Shown: positions 25,115 through 34,189, counted from the stretch's first letter. The stretch: 64,000 nt of DNA from Thiothrix phosphatis (GCF_035668035.1 NZ_JAYMYJ010000142.1:119584-183583); one strand, 5' to 3'. Numbers and translations are program-made. Notes: generated by a model from the sequence alone, not told the origin.

Positions 25115-26540
25115 TTGCCTCAATCTTCATGGCCAGAAAACGTGCGGAACCGCCACGTTGCACCAGCACTGCGGCTGTTTTTCCAGTTTCCAAGGCACTG
25201 GCGATTTTTTGTAATTGCTCAGGGGAGTTAATTGTTCGGCCATCCAATTGGGTCATAATATCCCCCTCCATTACCCCCGCTTTGCGGGCAGGTTCGCCAA
25301 TCACAGCGTCAACCCTGACACCTTCATTATTTTCAATGCCCAATGCTTGACGGGTCGCCTCATCGAGGGCAGACACCTGCATGCCAAGGGTGCCAGTGAC
25401 CGGCGCGGGCGGTGCAGGGGCGTTTTCCGGCGTGGCCTGCGTTTGCGCCTCCCTGTCTGTTGGCAATTCGGCGACTGTCAGGGAGACGTTCTCCCGTTTG
25501 CCATGACGCAAGACTTCAACCCAAACAGACTGGCCCAATGGAGCCCCCGCAACAATCGGCGGCAGCGCGGACGCATTTTCAACCGGCTTGCCATTAAAGC
25601 GCAAGATGACATCACCCTGGCGCAAAACGCGTGCAGCAGGCCCGTCCATGAGCACTTGGGCAACCAATGCCCCTTCTGGCTTGGCCATTTTGAAAGATTC
25701 TGCCAAGTTGGCGTCAATTTCCTGCACATAAACACCGATCCAGCCGCGCGAAACCGAGCCTTTCCGCTTCAACTGCTCAATGACGCCACGGGCAACATCA
25801 ATGGGAATCGCAAAAGAAACCCCCATGAACCCACCTGAACGGCTATAAATCTGCGAATTGATGCCGACCACTTCACCGTCCAGGTTGAACAATGGGCCGC
25901 CAGAGTTACCAGGGTTGATCGCCACATCGGTCTGGATAAATGGCACATAGTTTTCATCAGGCAGGCTGCGGCCTTTGGCGCTGACAATCCCGGCCGTTGC
26001 GCTATGGTCGAAACCAAAAGGTGAACCAATAGCCAACACCCATTCACCAACCTCAAGGTTTCGGGATGTGCCTATTTTCAGCACCGGCAGGTGATCAGCT
26101 TCGATCTTCAGTAGCGCAATGTCGGAGCGCGTATCACTGCCGACAATGCGCGCTGGCAGCTCCCGCCCATCGCTCAACTTGACCTTGACTTCAGTTGCGT
26201 TATCAACCACATGTTGATTGGTGACGATATAACCATCAGCGGAATAAATAAAACCCGAACCCCGTGAGTTGCTATCAAAATTAAACGGGGCTCCCCCACC
26301 ATTGCCATGATCAAGAAAACGCTGCATCAGCTCGTCAAACAGCTCTTCAGCTTCCGGGGTTTGCAGCTCCTCAGGCAACATTTTTTTCGGGGAAAACGAT
26401 TGGCGCGTACTGATATTGACGACTGCTGGGCTGTTTTTCTTCACCAAGCCAGTAAACTTAGGCAAATCACGCGATTGCGCCACTCCGCCCACCAACAAAA
26501 TCCACACGCAAATTGCCGCTTGCAGCACCCGCATCAACAT
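25101..26540 (-). CDS. mucD: Periplasmic serine protease DegP/MucD
   Basis: Do-family HtrA protease/chaperone of the periplasm. 479 aa. N-terminal signal peptide (MLMRVLQAAICVWILLVGGVAQS). Catalytic triad: His in VTNQHVVDNA, Asp in SDTRSDIALLKI, Ser in NPGNSGGPLF. Two PDZ domains follow (RGWIGVYVQEID... and TGLTGMQVSALDE-type region ending GDIMTQLDGRTI), joined by a proline-rich linker. GGAGAGGGG precedes the ATG. Placement after rseC copies the Pseudomonas algU-mucABCD order, where MucD lowers envelope-stress signalling. Confidence 0.93.
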   Translation of the reverse strand: MLMRVLQAAICVWILLVGGVAQSRDLPKFTGLVKKNSPAVVNISTRQSFSPKKMLPEELQTPEAEELFDELMQRFLDHGNGGGAPFNFDSNSRGSGFIYSADGYIVTNQHVVDNATEVKVKLSDGRELPARIVGSDTRSDIALLKIEADHLPVLKIGTSRNLEVGEWVLAIGSPFGFDHSATAGIVSAKGRSLPDENYVPFIQTDVAINPGNSGGPLFNLDGEVVGINSQIYSRSGGFMGVSFAIPIDVARGVIEQLKRKGSVSRGWIGVYVQEIDANLAESFKMAKPEGALVAQVLMDGPAARVLRQGDVILRFNGKPVENASALPPIVAGAPLGQSVWVEVLRHGKRENVSLTVAELPTDREAQTQATPENAPAPPAPVTGTLGMQVSALDEATRQALGIENNEGVRVDAVIGEPARKAGVMEGDIMTQLDGRTINSPEQLQKIASALETGKTAAVLVQRGGSARFLAMKIEANATE

Positions 26541-26604
26541 GCAAGCCCCTCTCCATTAAAACGGTGGAACACTATGCCATTACCCCAAGAAGCAATGATG
26601 AATA

Positions 26605-27096
26605 TTATGCAAGCGGAAGTATTTGTGTGTAAGCGGGCTGTCTGGCCAAACGCAGAATAACCGGCTGGGAAACACTGGAACGGAAAGAACAGGAAACCAC
26701 AAAATTGGCCAGCCGCAACCCTCCCAGCAACCCGGCCACACCACCCAAGATGGAACCGGGTTCGGCTCCCACCCCCAGCCAAGCGAAAGCGGCTTGCCCG
26801 ATGATCGCCGCCAGGATCAAGCCCACCAACGGCAACAAATAAGCCAACAAGGAATAAATGACCAACGCTTGCCCCTGAACGCCAACCACCACGCTATCGC
26901 CTGGACGCGCATAGACAGGATTCAGGACACGCATCTTTTGCGGCTCCCGATGCAAAAACGCAAAAGGTGATGAAGATGAACAGGACGATTTTCCGGCACA
27001 GGCGGCGCACCCGCTAGCTTCTGCGCCTCCTTGTTGCGGGATTACCCATGCCTGCCCCGATTCAACACTAACCACCAACGCTGTTTGTTCGATCAT
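26605..27096 (-). CDS. rseC: SoxR-reducing/envelope-stress protein RseC (MucC)
   Basis: Inner-membrane protein, 163 aa from the ATG in MIEQTALVV. The N-terminal half carries the cysteine cluster SGCAACAGKSSCSSS, a putative metal or Fe-S site. Two membrane helices follow (VIYSLLAYLLPLVGLILAAIIG and SILGGVAGLLGGLRLANFVV). RseC/RsxC-type proteins are linked to sigma-E control and to keeping SoxR reduced. The open frame extends upstream to a TTG, but the extra stretch is not family-like. Sits between rseB and mucD. Confidence 0.85.
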   Translation of the reverse strand: MIEQTALVVSVESGQAWVIPQQGGAEASGCAACAGKSSCSSSSPFAFLHREPQKMRVLNPVYARPGDSVVVGVQGQALVIYSLLAYLLPLVGLILAAIIGQAAFAWLGVGAEPGSILGGVAGLLGGLRLANFVVSCSFRSSVSQPVILRLARQPAYTQILPLA

Positions 27097-27175
27097 CCCT
27101 GTATCCCCTTGTGCTATTTTATCCGCATAATAACTTGGGGAGCTTGACTTAAACTTAACCATCCTGAAATTGCCA

Positions 27176-28066
27176 TCACTGGACATGCCGTAGCCCTTCG
27201 CCAATAGTCTTCAGTGTGGCCACAGGCACTTCACCCACCAACGCCACGCTATATTTATCCACCTCGGTCGTATAAATATTCGTAGCACCTGCCGAAAATT
27301 CCAAGCTTTCCAACACGCCGGGGGTGCCGGGCGGCGCAACGAACACCGATACGGAGGTCATGCCATCGGAAAGGATAAGCTGCCTTAACGGCGTTTGCCC
27401 ACTGCCAGAGCTTTGGTGCAAATCCTGCACCAACTGAAAACCAGCCGGAAGGGTTCCAAACACCCAATCAGTGCTGGAAATCGCGGGCGGCGCATTCCCT
27501 GATGGACGTGCATCAGCACGGAACTGAACGGGATCCCCAACGGTTGGCGCAATATCCAGCGACGTGAACATCAACTGTTCGACAGACTGGTGGGAACGGT
27601 CAATCAAGGAATATTTCAACAGCATGCCACTGGCGGGGTCAATACAGTAACGTTGCAGGTAACGCATCTTGTCACGGGGGCGGGCAACCACTATCTGGCA
27701 GTTGCGGTTGGCAACAAACTCCTGCCCGCCCATGTCCAGTGAATACACCTGCTCCATTTGTGGCTGCACCTGCTGGAGCTTGGCCAATGAAAAGCTTTCC
27801 ACCTCTTCAGAAACAGGATCCTTCCCTTGTGCAAGGCGGACTACGCTTTCCCTTTCCGCCCCATTTTCAAGTTTATGGCTGATCTGATAGGTGGAAAGCT
27901 CATTCCCCTGAGCATACACCAATGTGCCCGAATAATTGAGGGTGTGGACAGCGCTCCGCATTTGCGCCAGCAAATCCATCGCCTCATCCGCCATGCCAGC
28001 CGCTGACCATACCAGCGCGCCCGCCAACACCGCAAAAGACAAGGGCTTCTTAACGTTCATTGGCAT
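27176..28066 (-). CDS. rseB: Sigma-E regulatory protein RseB (MucB)
   Basis: Periplasmic protein that binds RseA and shields it from DegS cleavage, sensing lipopolysaccharide or lipoprotein intermediates. About 296 aa with a signal peptide (NVKKPLSFAVLAGALVWSAAGMADEA). The N-domain starts LLAQMRSAVHTLNYSGTLVYAQG, diagnostic for MucB/RseB, and the C-domain includes DWVFGTLPAGFQLVQD. The start overlaps the rseA stop; ATGs at 28066 and 28060 are both possible. Confidence 0.92.
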   Translation of the reverse strand: MPMNVKKPLSFAVLAGALVWSAAGMADEAMDLLAQMRSAVHTLNYSGTLVYAQGNELSTYQISHKLENGAERESVVRLAQGKDPVSEEVESFSLAKLQQVQPQMEQVYSLDMGGQEFVANRNCQIVVARPRDKMRYLQRYCIDPASGMLLKYSLIDRSHQSVEQLMFTSLDIAPTVGDPVQFRADARPSGNAPPAISSTDWVFGTLPAGFQLVQDLHQSSGSGQTPLRQLILSDGMTSVSVFVAPPGTPGVLESLEFSAGATNIYTTEVDKYSVALVGEVPVATLKTIGEGLRHVQ

Positions 28067-28679
28067 AGGAAATCGCTCTGATCGAAGGCGCAATCACTGT
28101 GGTGGAAGCATATTTCACATGCTGCGCCACATATTGTTTCAGGATGTCGCGTGTTTGCGGGTTGATCCGCCCAAGCTGCTGGATGCGCGCATCGGTCGCC
28201 GCTGCGTCAGCAACCTGTGTCGCCGCTGCCGGAGCAGATGGGGGAGGCGTCTGCGCAACAGCCACCGCTGGAGCAGGATTGCTCATCGCTGTCTGGACTT
28301 GCGGTTCCGGATGCTTGAGGAACAGCATCCCGCCCACTGCAACCGCCGCCACCGTTGCAGCCATCCCCATTCCGGCCCATTGCCACGGCCGCACCACTGG
28401 TGCTGGAGGCGCTTGCTTCTGAACCGGCATTTGCACGACAGCTTGTTCATAAGCGGGTTCATCCGCCAGTTCATCCTGGATGCGGGACAACAGGGAAGTT
28501 CCTGTGCTCATACGCTGGCCTTTGCCTGTGCGCATGGCTTCGCCAATCAGGGCGTAACGGGAAAAAGTCTGGGCTAGCTCCCCATCCTTTCCCAATTCAT
28601 CCAGCAAACGGCGGCGCTCAAATTCGCCAGCCTCGTCGTCAAGGAATGCCGACAAGAACTCTTCTTTACTTGTGTTCAT
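28050..28679 (-). CDS. rseA: Anti-sigma-E factor RseA (MucA)
   Basis: Single-pass membrane protein sequestering sigma-E until cleaved under envelope stress. 209 aa. The cytoplasmic sigma-binding part is KEEFLSAFLDDEAGEFERRRLLDEL, then RYALIGEAMR. A membrane helix spans about residues 101-121 (WAGMGMAATVAAVAVGGMLFL). The periplasmic part has a proline/alanine-rich linker and ends PQTRDILKQYVAQHVKYAS. It follows rpoE by 41 bp and overlaps rseB. Confidence 0.93.
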   Translation of the reverse strand: MNTSKEEFLSAFLDDEAGEFERRRLLDELGKDGELAQTFSRYALIGEAMRTGKGQRMSTGTSLLSRIQDELADEPAYEQAVVQMPVQKQAPPAPVVRPWQWAGMGMAATVAAVAVGGMLFLKHPEPQVQTAMSNPAPAVAVAQTPPPSAPAAATQVADAAATDARIQQLGRINPQTRDILKQYVAQHVKYASTTVIAPSIRAISYANER

Positions 28680-28720
28680 ATCACTTTCACCTGCACCTGA
28701 GACACTACTCTCGGGGGTAC

Positions 28721-29296
28721 TTAGCCTAGTAGTGGCCTCAATACTTTATCAATCGACTCACGCGCCCGGAAAATCCGAGAACGTACAGTACCTATTGGAC
28801 ATTCCATTGTCACTGCGATTTCTTCATAACTCATGCCTTCCAGCTCACGTAAAATGATGGCGGTGCGCAAATCTTCCGGCAGCCCATCAATCGCTTGGGT
28901 GATGACTTCCTGAATTTCCGCCGTCAACATTTCACGCTCGGGCGTGGCATATTCCTTTAGAGCGGATTCACCGCTAAATTGTTCCGCCTCATCTGCATCA
29001 ATATCGATGTCAGGTAAACGGCGGCTTTGCGACACCAAATGATTTTTAGCGGTGTTGATCGCAATCCGGTAAAGCCAAGTATAAAATGCGCTTTCCCCAC
29101 GGAAGTTTTTCAACCCCCGGTACGCTTTGATGAAAGCTTCCTGCGCCACATCCTCAGCAGTATCATGGTCATGGACGTACCGCAGCACCAGGTTGATGAC
29201 TTTGTGCTGATATTTTATGACCAGAATATCGAATGATTTTTTATCCCCCGACTGTACCCGCTGCACCAGTTCGAGGTCAGTTAGACTAGCGCCCAT
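28721..29296 (-). CDS. rpoE: RNA polymerase sigma factor RpoE (AlgU)
   Basis: ECF sigma factor for envelope stress. 191 aa. Region 2 includes DVAQEAFIKAYRGLKNFRGESAFYTWLYRIAINTAKN, the classical AlgU/RpoE wording. Region 4 has LPEDLRTAIILRELEGMSYEEIAVTMECPIGTVRSRIFRARE. AAGGAG precedes the ATG. It heads the operon rpoE-rseA-rseB-rseC-mucD and is divergent from nadB, as in E. coli. A sigma-E-like promoter lies 63 bp upstream, suggesting autoregulation. Confidence 0.97.
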   Translation of the reverse strand: MGASLTDLELVQRVQSGDKKSFDILVIKYQHKVINLVLRYVHDHDTAEDVAQEAFIKAYRGLKNFRGESAFYTWLYRIAINTAKNHLVSQSRRLPDIDIDADEAEQFSGESALKEYATPEREMLTAEIQEVITQAIDGLPEDLRTAIILRELEGMSYEEIAVTMECPIGTVRSRIFRARESIDKVLRPLLG

Positions 29297-29358
29297 CAGG
29301 GCTTTTCTCCTTGGTTATTATCTCACAAGGATTATATGCTACATGCCATAGTGCGGCA

Positions 29359-29385
29359 TTAGAATAGTTGGACTTGATGAATTCC
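29359..29385 (-). promoter_or_regulatory. Putative sigma-E-type autoregulatory promoter of rpoE
   Basis: GGAATT, 16 bp, TCTAA on the minus strand resembles the sigma-E consensus GGAACTT-N16-TCTRA: the GGAA and the TCTAA fit, the end of the -35 does not. It overlaps the divergent leader of nadB. Confidence 0.45.
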
Positions 29386-29408
29386 ACTCCGGAAGTGAGA
29401 GGTGAAAG

Positions 29409-31007
29409 ATGTACGATGTACTGATCATCGGCAGTGGCGCCGCTGGCCTGACCCTGGCGTTGAGCCTGCCAGAAAGCTGCCGGATCGCCGTGTTAAGCAA
29501 GGATGTCATTACCGAAGGCAGCACAGTTTACGCGCAAGGGGGAATTTCTGCGGTGCTGGACGCCACTGACAGCGTGACCTCCCATATCGAAGACACGCTC
29601 AACGCCGGAGCAGGCCTATGTGACACCAAGGCCGTCCGTTTTACCGTGGAAAATGGCGCTGAATCCATCCATTGGCTGCTGGATGCCGGAGTTCCGTTCA
29701 CCCGCGAAGAACATGACGCCAGCCGCCTGCACCTGACCCGTGAAGGTGGCCACAGCCATCGCCGCATCGCCCACGCCGCCGATGCCAGTGGCGCTGCGAT
29801 TGAAAACACCTTGGTCGCCCAAGTGCGCCAGCGCGCCAACATCACCGTTCTGGAACACCATATCGCCGTCGACCTGATCACCTCGCGCAAACTTGGCCAC
29901 CGCAGCAACCGTTGCATTGGTGCCTATGTGCTCAACCGCAAAAGCAAGCGCATCAACACGTTACAGGCCCGTTTCACCGTGCTGGCGACAGGCGGGGCAA
30001 GCAAGGTTTATTTGTACACCAGCAACCCGGATGGGGCCAGCGGCGACGGCATCGCCATGGCATGGCGGGCAGGCTGCCGGGTCGCCAATATGGAATTTAT
30101 GCAATTCCACCCGACCTGCCTGTATCACCCGCACGCCAAATCCAGCCTGATCACCGAAGCCGTGCGCGGTGAAGGCGGGCGCCTGCTGTTGCCGGACGGA
30201 ACCCGTTTCATGCCGACATTCGACCCGCGCGCCGAACTGGCACCCCGCGATATCGTGGCGCGCGCCATTGACCACGAAATGAAGCGGTTGGGGCTGGAAT
30301 GCGTCTACCTCGACATCAGCCATAAACCGAAGGATTTTATCCTCAGCCATTTCCCCAACGTTTATGCCACTTGTGAAAAATTTGGCTACGACATGAGCAC
30401 GCAACCAGTGCCGGTTGTTCCCGCCGCCCACTATACCTGCGGCGGCGTCATGGTCGACCAGGATGGGCGCACAGATGTGGATGCCCTCTATTGCATCGGC
30501 GAAGCTTCCTGCACCGGCCTGCACGGCGCCAACCGCATGGCCAGCAATTCTTTGCTGGAGTGTGTTGTGTACGGCAAATCCAGCGCCCAGGACATCAGCG
30601 CGCGGCTGGACGAACCGCCGCTTGACCTGCCCATCCCGCATTGGGACGAAAGCCGTGTCACAGACTCGGACGAGCGGATTGTCATCACCCACAACTGGGA
30701 CGAAATCCGCCGTTTCATGTGGGATTACGTGGGCATTGTCCGCACCACCAAGCGCCTGCAACGCGCCCTTAACCGCATGGAGTTGTTGCTGCGGGAAATC
30801 GATGAGTATTACGCCAACTTCCGCGTCACCAGCGACCTGATCGAATTGCGCAACCTAGCGCTGGTTGCCTGGCTGATCATCCGTTCCGCACTGAACCGGC
30901 CGGAAAGCCGTGGGCTGCACTACACGCTGGACTATCCCAAACTGGATCACAAACTGGATAGCGTCCCTACCGTTTTGGACCCGATTACCACCTACCATCC
31001 TTATTGA
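29409..31007 (+). CDS. nadB: L-aspartate oxidase
   Basis: FAD enzyme making iminoaspartate, first step of de novo NAD synthesis. 532 aa. N-terminal FAD fold DVLIIGSGAAGLTLALSLP, then TVYAQGGISAVLD, HTREGGHSHRRIAHAADASG-type substrate loop, GGASKVYLYTSNPDGASGDGIAMAWRAG, MEFMQFHPTCLYHP, and HYTCGGVMVDQDGRTDV with GLHGANRMASNSLLECVVYG. GAGAGG precedes the ATG. Divergent from rpoE in the conserved gammaproteobacterial arrangement. nadA and nadC are not in the window. Confidence 0.97.
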   Translation: MYDVLIIGSGAAGLTLALSLPESCRIAVLSKDVITEGSTVYAQGGISAVLDATDSVTSHIEDTLNAGAGLCDTKAVRFTVENGAESIHWLLDAGVPFTREEHDASRLHLTREGGHSHRRIAHAADASGAAIENTLVAQVRQRANITVLEHHIAVDLITSRKLGHRSNRCIGAYVLNRKSKRINTLQARFTVLATGGASKVYLYTSNPDGASGDGIAMAWRAGCRVANMEFMQFHPTCLYHPHAKSSLITEAVRGEGGRLLLPDGTRFMPTFDPRAELAPRDIVARAIDHEMKRLGLECVYLDISHKPKDFILSHFPNVYATCEKFGYDMSTQPVPVVPAAHYTCGGVMVDQDGRTDVDALYCIGEASCTGLHGANRMASNSLLECVVYGKSSAQDISARLDEPPLDLPIPHWDESRVTDSDERIVITHNWDEIRRFMWDYVGIVRTTKRLQRALNRMELLLREIDEYYANFRVTSDLIELRNLALVAWLIIRSALNRPESRGLHYTLDYPKLDHKLDSVPTVLDPITTYHPY

Positions 31008-31039
31008 TTTGCTGTAAACTCACGTGTTTCACCCCTTGC

Positions 31040-31065
31040 GCTCCTTTTTTCCCCAGAAAAGGAGC
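31040..31065 (+). terminator. Hairpin between nadB and purB
   Basis: GCTCCTTTT and AAAAGGAGC form a perfect 9-bp stem with an 8-nt loop, 33 bp after the nadB stop. No T-run follows on the plus strand, so it may be a weak terminator or an mRNA-stabilising stem. Confidence 0.4.
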
Positions 31066-31102
31066 GGAGGAATGACTGTCAAGCTTTGTATCAGGATACG
31101 GC

Positions 31103-32473
31103 ATGGAACTTTCTGCACTGACCGCACTTTCCCCCACTGATGGGCGCTACGCCAGCAAAACTGCGGCATTACGCCCCTGGTTCAGCGAATACGGGCTCAT
31201 TTACCACCGGGTGCTGGTGGAAATCCGCTGGCTGCAAATGCTGGCGTCCCATCCGCAGATTGCCGAAGTCCCCCCGTTTTCTGCCGAAGCCAATGCTTTT
31301 CTGGAGGGCATCCTCAACAACTTTGCCGAAACTGACGCATTGCGGGTCAAGGCCATTGAACGCACCACCAACCATGACGTAAAAGCGGTCGAGTACTACC
31401 TGAAGGAAAAGATCACCGGCCAGACGGAACTGGAGGCGGTCAGCGAATTCATCCACTTCGCCTGCACCTCCGAAGACATCAACAACCTTGCCTACGCCCT
31501 GATGCTGAAAGGCGGCATGGAGCAGGTCATCCAGCCGGAAATGGCCGCTGTCATCGACGCCATCCGCGCCATGGCGCACGCCTACGCAACGATTCCACTG
31601 CTGTCGCGCACCCACGGCCAGCCAGCCTCCCCCACCACTTTGGGCAAGGAAATGGCGAATGTGGCTTACCGCCTGCAACGCCAGCAAAAGCAAATCCTTG
31701 CAACGGAATATTTAGGCAAGGCCAACGGGGCGGTCGGTAACTACAACGCCCATCTGAGCGCCTACCCGGACATTGACTGGCAAGCGACCGCCGAACAGTT
31801 TGTCACCTCGCTGGGCCTGAACTGGAACCCATACACCATCCAGATCGAACCCCACGACTATATCGCGGAAACCTTCGACGCCGTGGCGCGTTTCAACACC
31901 ATCCTGATCGACTTTTGCCGCGATGTATGGAGCTATATCTCGCTGGGGCATTTCAAGCAGAAGGTGGTCGCTGGCGAAGTCGGCTCCTCCACCATGCCGC
32001 ACAAGGTCAACCCGATTGATTTCGAGAATGCGGAAGGCAATCTTGGCATCGCCAACGCCCTGATGACGCATCTGGCTCAGAAACTACCCATTTCCCGCTG
32101 GCAACGCGACCTGACTGACTCTACCGTATTGCGCACCCTCGGCGTTGGCTTGGGGCATTCGTTGATCGCCTACCAATCCGCCCTGAAAGGCATCGGCAAA
32201 CTGGAAGTGAACACCGCCAGCCTTGCGGCTGACCTTGATGCCAATTGGGAAGTGCTGGCTGAACCGATCCAGACCGTCATGCGCCGTTATGGCGTCGAAC
32301 AGCCTTACGAAAAGCTCAAGGCGCTGACCCGTGGACAACGCATTACGCCGGAAGCGTTGCGCGAATTCGTCAATACGCTGGCAATACCGCAGGACGCGAG
32401 GGACGCACTGATCGCAATGACACCTGCCAGCTATATCGGCAACGCTGCCGCACAGGCCAAGGCGATCCGGTGA
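31103..32473 (+). CDS. purB: Adenylosuccinate lyase
   Basis: Cleaves SAICAR and adenylosuccinate in purine synthesis. 456 aa, the E. coli-like length. N-terminus LTALSPTDGRYASKTAALRPWFSEYGLIYHRVLVEIRWLQ, catalytic FACTSEDINNLAY and LSRTHGQPASPTTLGKE (general-acid His). The fumarase-superfamily signature VGSSTMPHKVNPIDFENAEGNLG carries the catalytic serine. The stop overlaps the next start as TGATG, so purB and roxA are translationally linked. Confidence 0.97.
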   Translation: MELSALTALSPTDGRYASKTAALRPWFSEYGLIYHRVLVEIRWLQMLASHPQIAEVPPFSAEANAFLEGILNNFAETDALRVKAIERTTNHDVKAVEYYLKEKITGQTELEAVSEFIHFACTSEDINNLAYALMLKGGMEQVIQPEMAAVIDAIRAMAHAYATIPLLSRTHGQPASPTTLGKEMANVAYRLQRQQKQILATEYLGKANGAVGNYNAHLSAYPDIDWQATAEQFVTSLGLNWNPYTIQIEPHDYIAETFDAVARFNTILIDFCRDVWSYISLGHFKQKVVAGEVGSSTMPHKVNPIDFENAEGNLGIANALMTHLAQKLPISRWQRDLTDSTVLRTLGVGLGHSLIAYQSALKGIGKLEVNTASLAADLDANWEVLAEPIQTVMRRYGVEQPYEKLKALTRGQRITPEALREFVNTLAIPQDARDALIAMTPASYIGNAAAQAKAIR

Positions 32474-33627
32474 TGGCGGGAATGTTTGGCGAGATTTCTG
32501 TTGAAGAATTCCTGCGGGATTACTGGCAAAAAAAGCCGTTGCTGGTACGGCAGGCGTTTCCCGGCTTCCAGTCTCCGATCACGCCGGACGAATTGGCGGG
32601 TCTGGCTTGCGAAACTGACACCGCCCGCATAGTCATCGAAAAAAGCGGCAAGCATCCATGGGAAGTCCGCCACGGTGCGTTCGATGAAGACGACTTCGCC
32701 CACCTTCCAGCGACACACTGGACATTGCTGGTCAATGACACCGACCAGCACCTGCCGGAGCTGAACGCGGTGATGGAACCGTTTCGCTTCATCCCTGACT
32801 GGCGCATTGATGATCTGATGATCAGTTTTGCGGTGGAAGGCGGCTCAGTTGGCCCGCATGTGGATGAATACGATGTCTTCCTGATTCAGGCGCAAGGGCA
32901 GCGGCGCTGGCAGATCAGTACCCGCCCTACTCCGCCAAACAATTTCCTGCCTGATTTGGAGTTGCGCATTATGCGCGAATTCCAAGCTGAACAGGAATGG
33001 GTCGTCAACCCTGGCGACATGCTGTATCTGCCTCCCAACATGCCGCACTACGGTATGGCGCTGAATGAGTGCATGACTTACTCCGTCGGTTTTCGGGCAC
33101 CTTCCCAAAAGGACATGTTGGAAAGCCTGATGGAGGATTTATTGGAAGAACCGCGCCTGAAGCAGCGTTTCAGTGATGCAGGGCGCCAACTTCAAGGCAA
33201 TCCCGGTGAACTGGCACCAGCAGATATAGAACGGCTAATTGATTTTGTGGTTGATGCGCTCCCACAGGACGAGCATTCACTCCAGCAATGGCTGGGAAAA
33301 TACCTTACCGTGCCAAAAAACCAAGGCATATTGCCTGAAGCCATTCCCGTCAGCCGCACTGAATTAAGCAAACTGCTAGGGCAGAAAAAGAAGTTCGAGA
33401 AAACATTGGACTCTAGGCTTCTCTATTTTCTAACGAATGATACTGTATATTTATTTGCCAATGGCAATAGCTATAGCCTTTCAAGCATCCATATTCAATT
33501 TGTTCAATATCTATGCAATTCCGCAAAACTCCTGCATAGGGAGTACCATCAATTCTTTGCGGACAAGGATTGTTTAAACCTTTTTCATGATTTGCTCGCT
33601 AACGAGGTTTTTATCGTCCAGAAATAA
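32473..33627 (+). CDS. roxA: JmjC/cupin 2-oxoglutarate oxygenase, ribosomal protein uL16 arginine hydroxylase type
   Basis: 384 aa, cytosolic. The jelly-roll core has Fe(II) ligands His129 and Asp131 (GPHVDEYDVF) and His192 (PPNMPHYGMA); YcfD/RoxA of E. coli uses the same HxD...H triad at 125, 127 and 187. N-terminal FLRDYWQKKPLLVRQAFPGF is the family signature. RoxA hydroxylates Arg81 of ribosomal protein L16 (established for E. coli). The C-terminal winged-helix region, from about residue 290 on, is encoded by distinctly AT-richer DNA with different codon use than the first two thirds. Start ATG overlaps the purB stop. Confidence 0.88.
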   Translation: MAGMFGEISVEEFLRDYWQKKPLLVRQAFPGFQSPITPDELAGLACETDTARIVIEKSGKHPWEVRHGAFDEDDFAHLPATHWTLLVNDTDQHLPELNAVMEPFRFIPDWRIDDLMISFAVEGGSVGPHVDEYDVFLIQAQGQRRWQISTRPTPPNNFLPDLELRIMREFQAEQEWVVNPGDMLYLPPNMPHYGMALNECMTYSVGFRAPSQKDMLESLMEDLLEEPRLKQRFSDAGRQLQGNPGELAPADIERLIDFVVDALPQDEHSLQQWLGKYLTVPKNQGILPEAIPVSRTELSKLLGQKKKFEKTLDSRLLYFLTNDTVYLFANGNSYSLSSIHIQFVQYLCNSAKLLHREYHQFFADKDCLNLFHDLLANEVFIVQK

Positions 33628-33716
33628 TGAAAAAATATAATTATACTCGCGATCAATTTTTATATTTATCATTATGATAAAACTTGATGATGGTAAATAT
33701 TCATCGAACATTCAGT

Positions 33717-33744
33717 TTTGAGTGATTAATATGCAGGCTATAAT
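33717..33744 (+). promoter_or_regulatory. Putative promoter of the PepSY-like gene
   Basis: TTTGAG and a perfect TATAAT are separated by 16 bp, 58 bp before the ATG. A 6-bp hairpin GTCTCT/AGAGAC falls in the predicted leader. The surrounding 170 bp are AT-rich and contain no gene. Confidence 0.45.
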
Positions 33745-33801
33745 TTTTTCGTCTCTCAATTAGAGACAGCTTCTAGTTTTTTATGTAACAGGGGAAAACT
33801 T

Positions 33802-34104
33802 ATGGATTTCAAAAGATCCATATTTGCTGCTTTATGCGGCATTATGATAGCGGGCATAGGTAATATCATCTTGCCTGGCACAGCAAAAGCTGAGGACAGT
33901 GAAAGGAAAATTTCCTTGCAACGTTCCAATCCATCGGAACCAATAGGGCGGGATGCAGTTCTTTCCAAAGTCAAGTCTGAATATAAGGGTCGAGTATTGT
34001 CAGTCCAGGAAAAGCCGCTGCCTGGTTACCCAGACTGCCATGTGGTGCGGATGTTGTCACTAAATGGCGAATACTTAACCATCAAGGTGGCTTGCAGTGA
34101 CTAA
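33802..34104 (+). CDS. Small exported PepSY-like protein
   Basis: 100 aa. A cleavable signal peptide spans about residues 1-31 (MDFKRSIFAALCGIMIAGIGNIILPGTAKA). The mature part carries one PepSY-like unit: GRDAVLSKVKSEYKGRVLSVQEKPLP followed by CHVVRMLSLNGEYLTIKVACSD, with two cysteines that could form a disulfide. PepSY proteins often inhibit proteases or sit beside sensor kinases. Its own promoter and a downstream terminator separate it from the two-component genes 227 bp on, so it is a neighbour rather than an operon member. AGGGG precedes the ATG. Confidence 0.75.
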   Translation: MDFKRSIFAALCGIMIAGIGNIILPGTAKAEDSERKISLQRSNPSEPIGRDAVLSKVKSEYKGRVLSVQEKPLPGYPDCHVVRMLSLNGEYLTIKVACSD

Positions 34105-34152
34105 GTAACCATCACTGACCCATCGAATAGTGGTCGAAATTTTTGCTTAAAA

Positions 34153-34189
34153 ACCTGGAGGTTCGCAGAGGGCTTCCGGGTATTTTTTT
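34153..34189 (+). terminator. Rho-independent terminator after the PepSY-like gene
   Basis: ACCTGGAGG and CTTCCGGGT pair over 9 bp with two G-T wobbles, an 11-nt loop and a following run of seven T. It should isolate the small gene from the response regulator. Confidence 0.75.
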
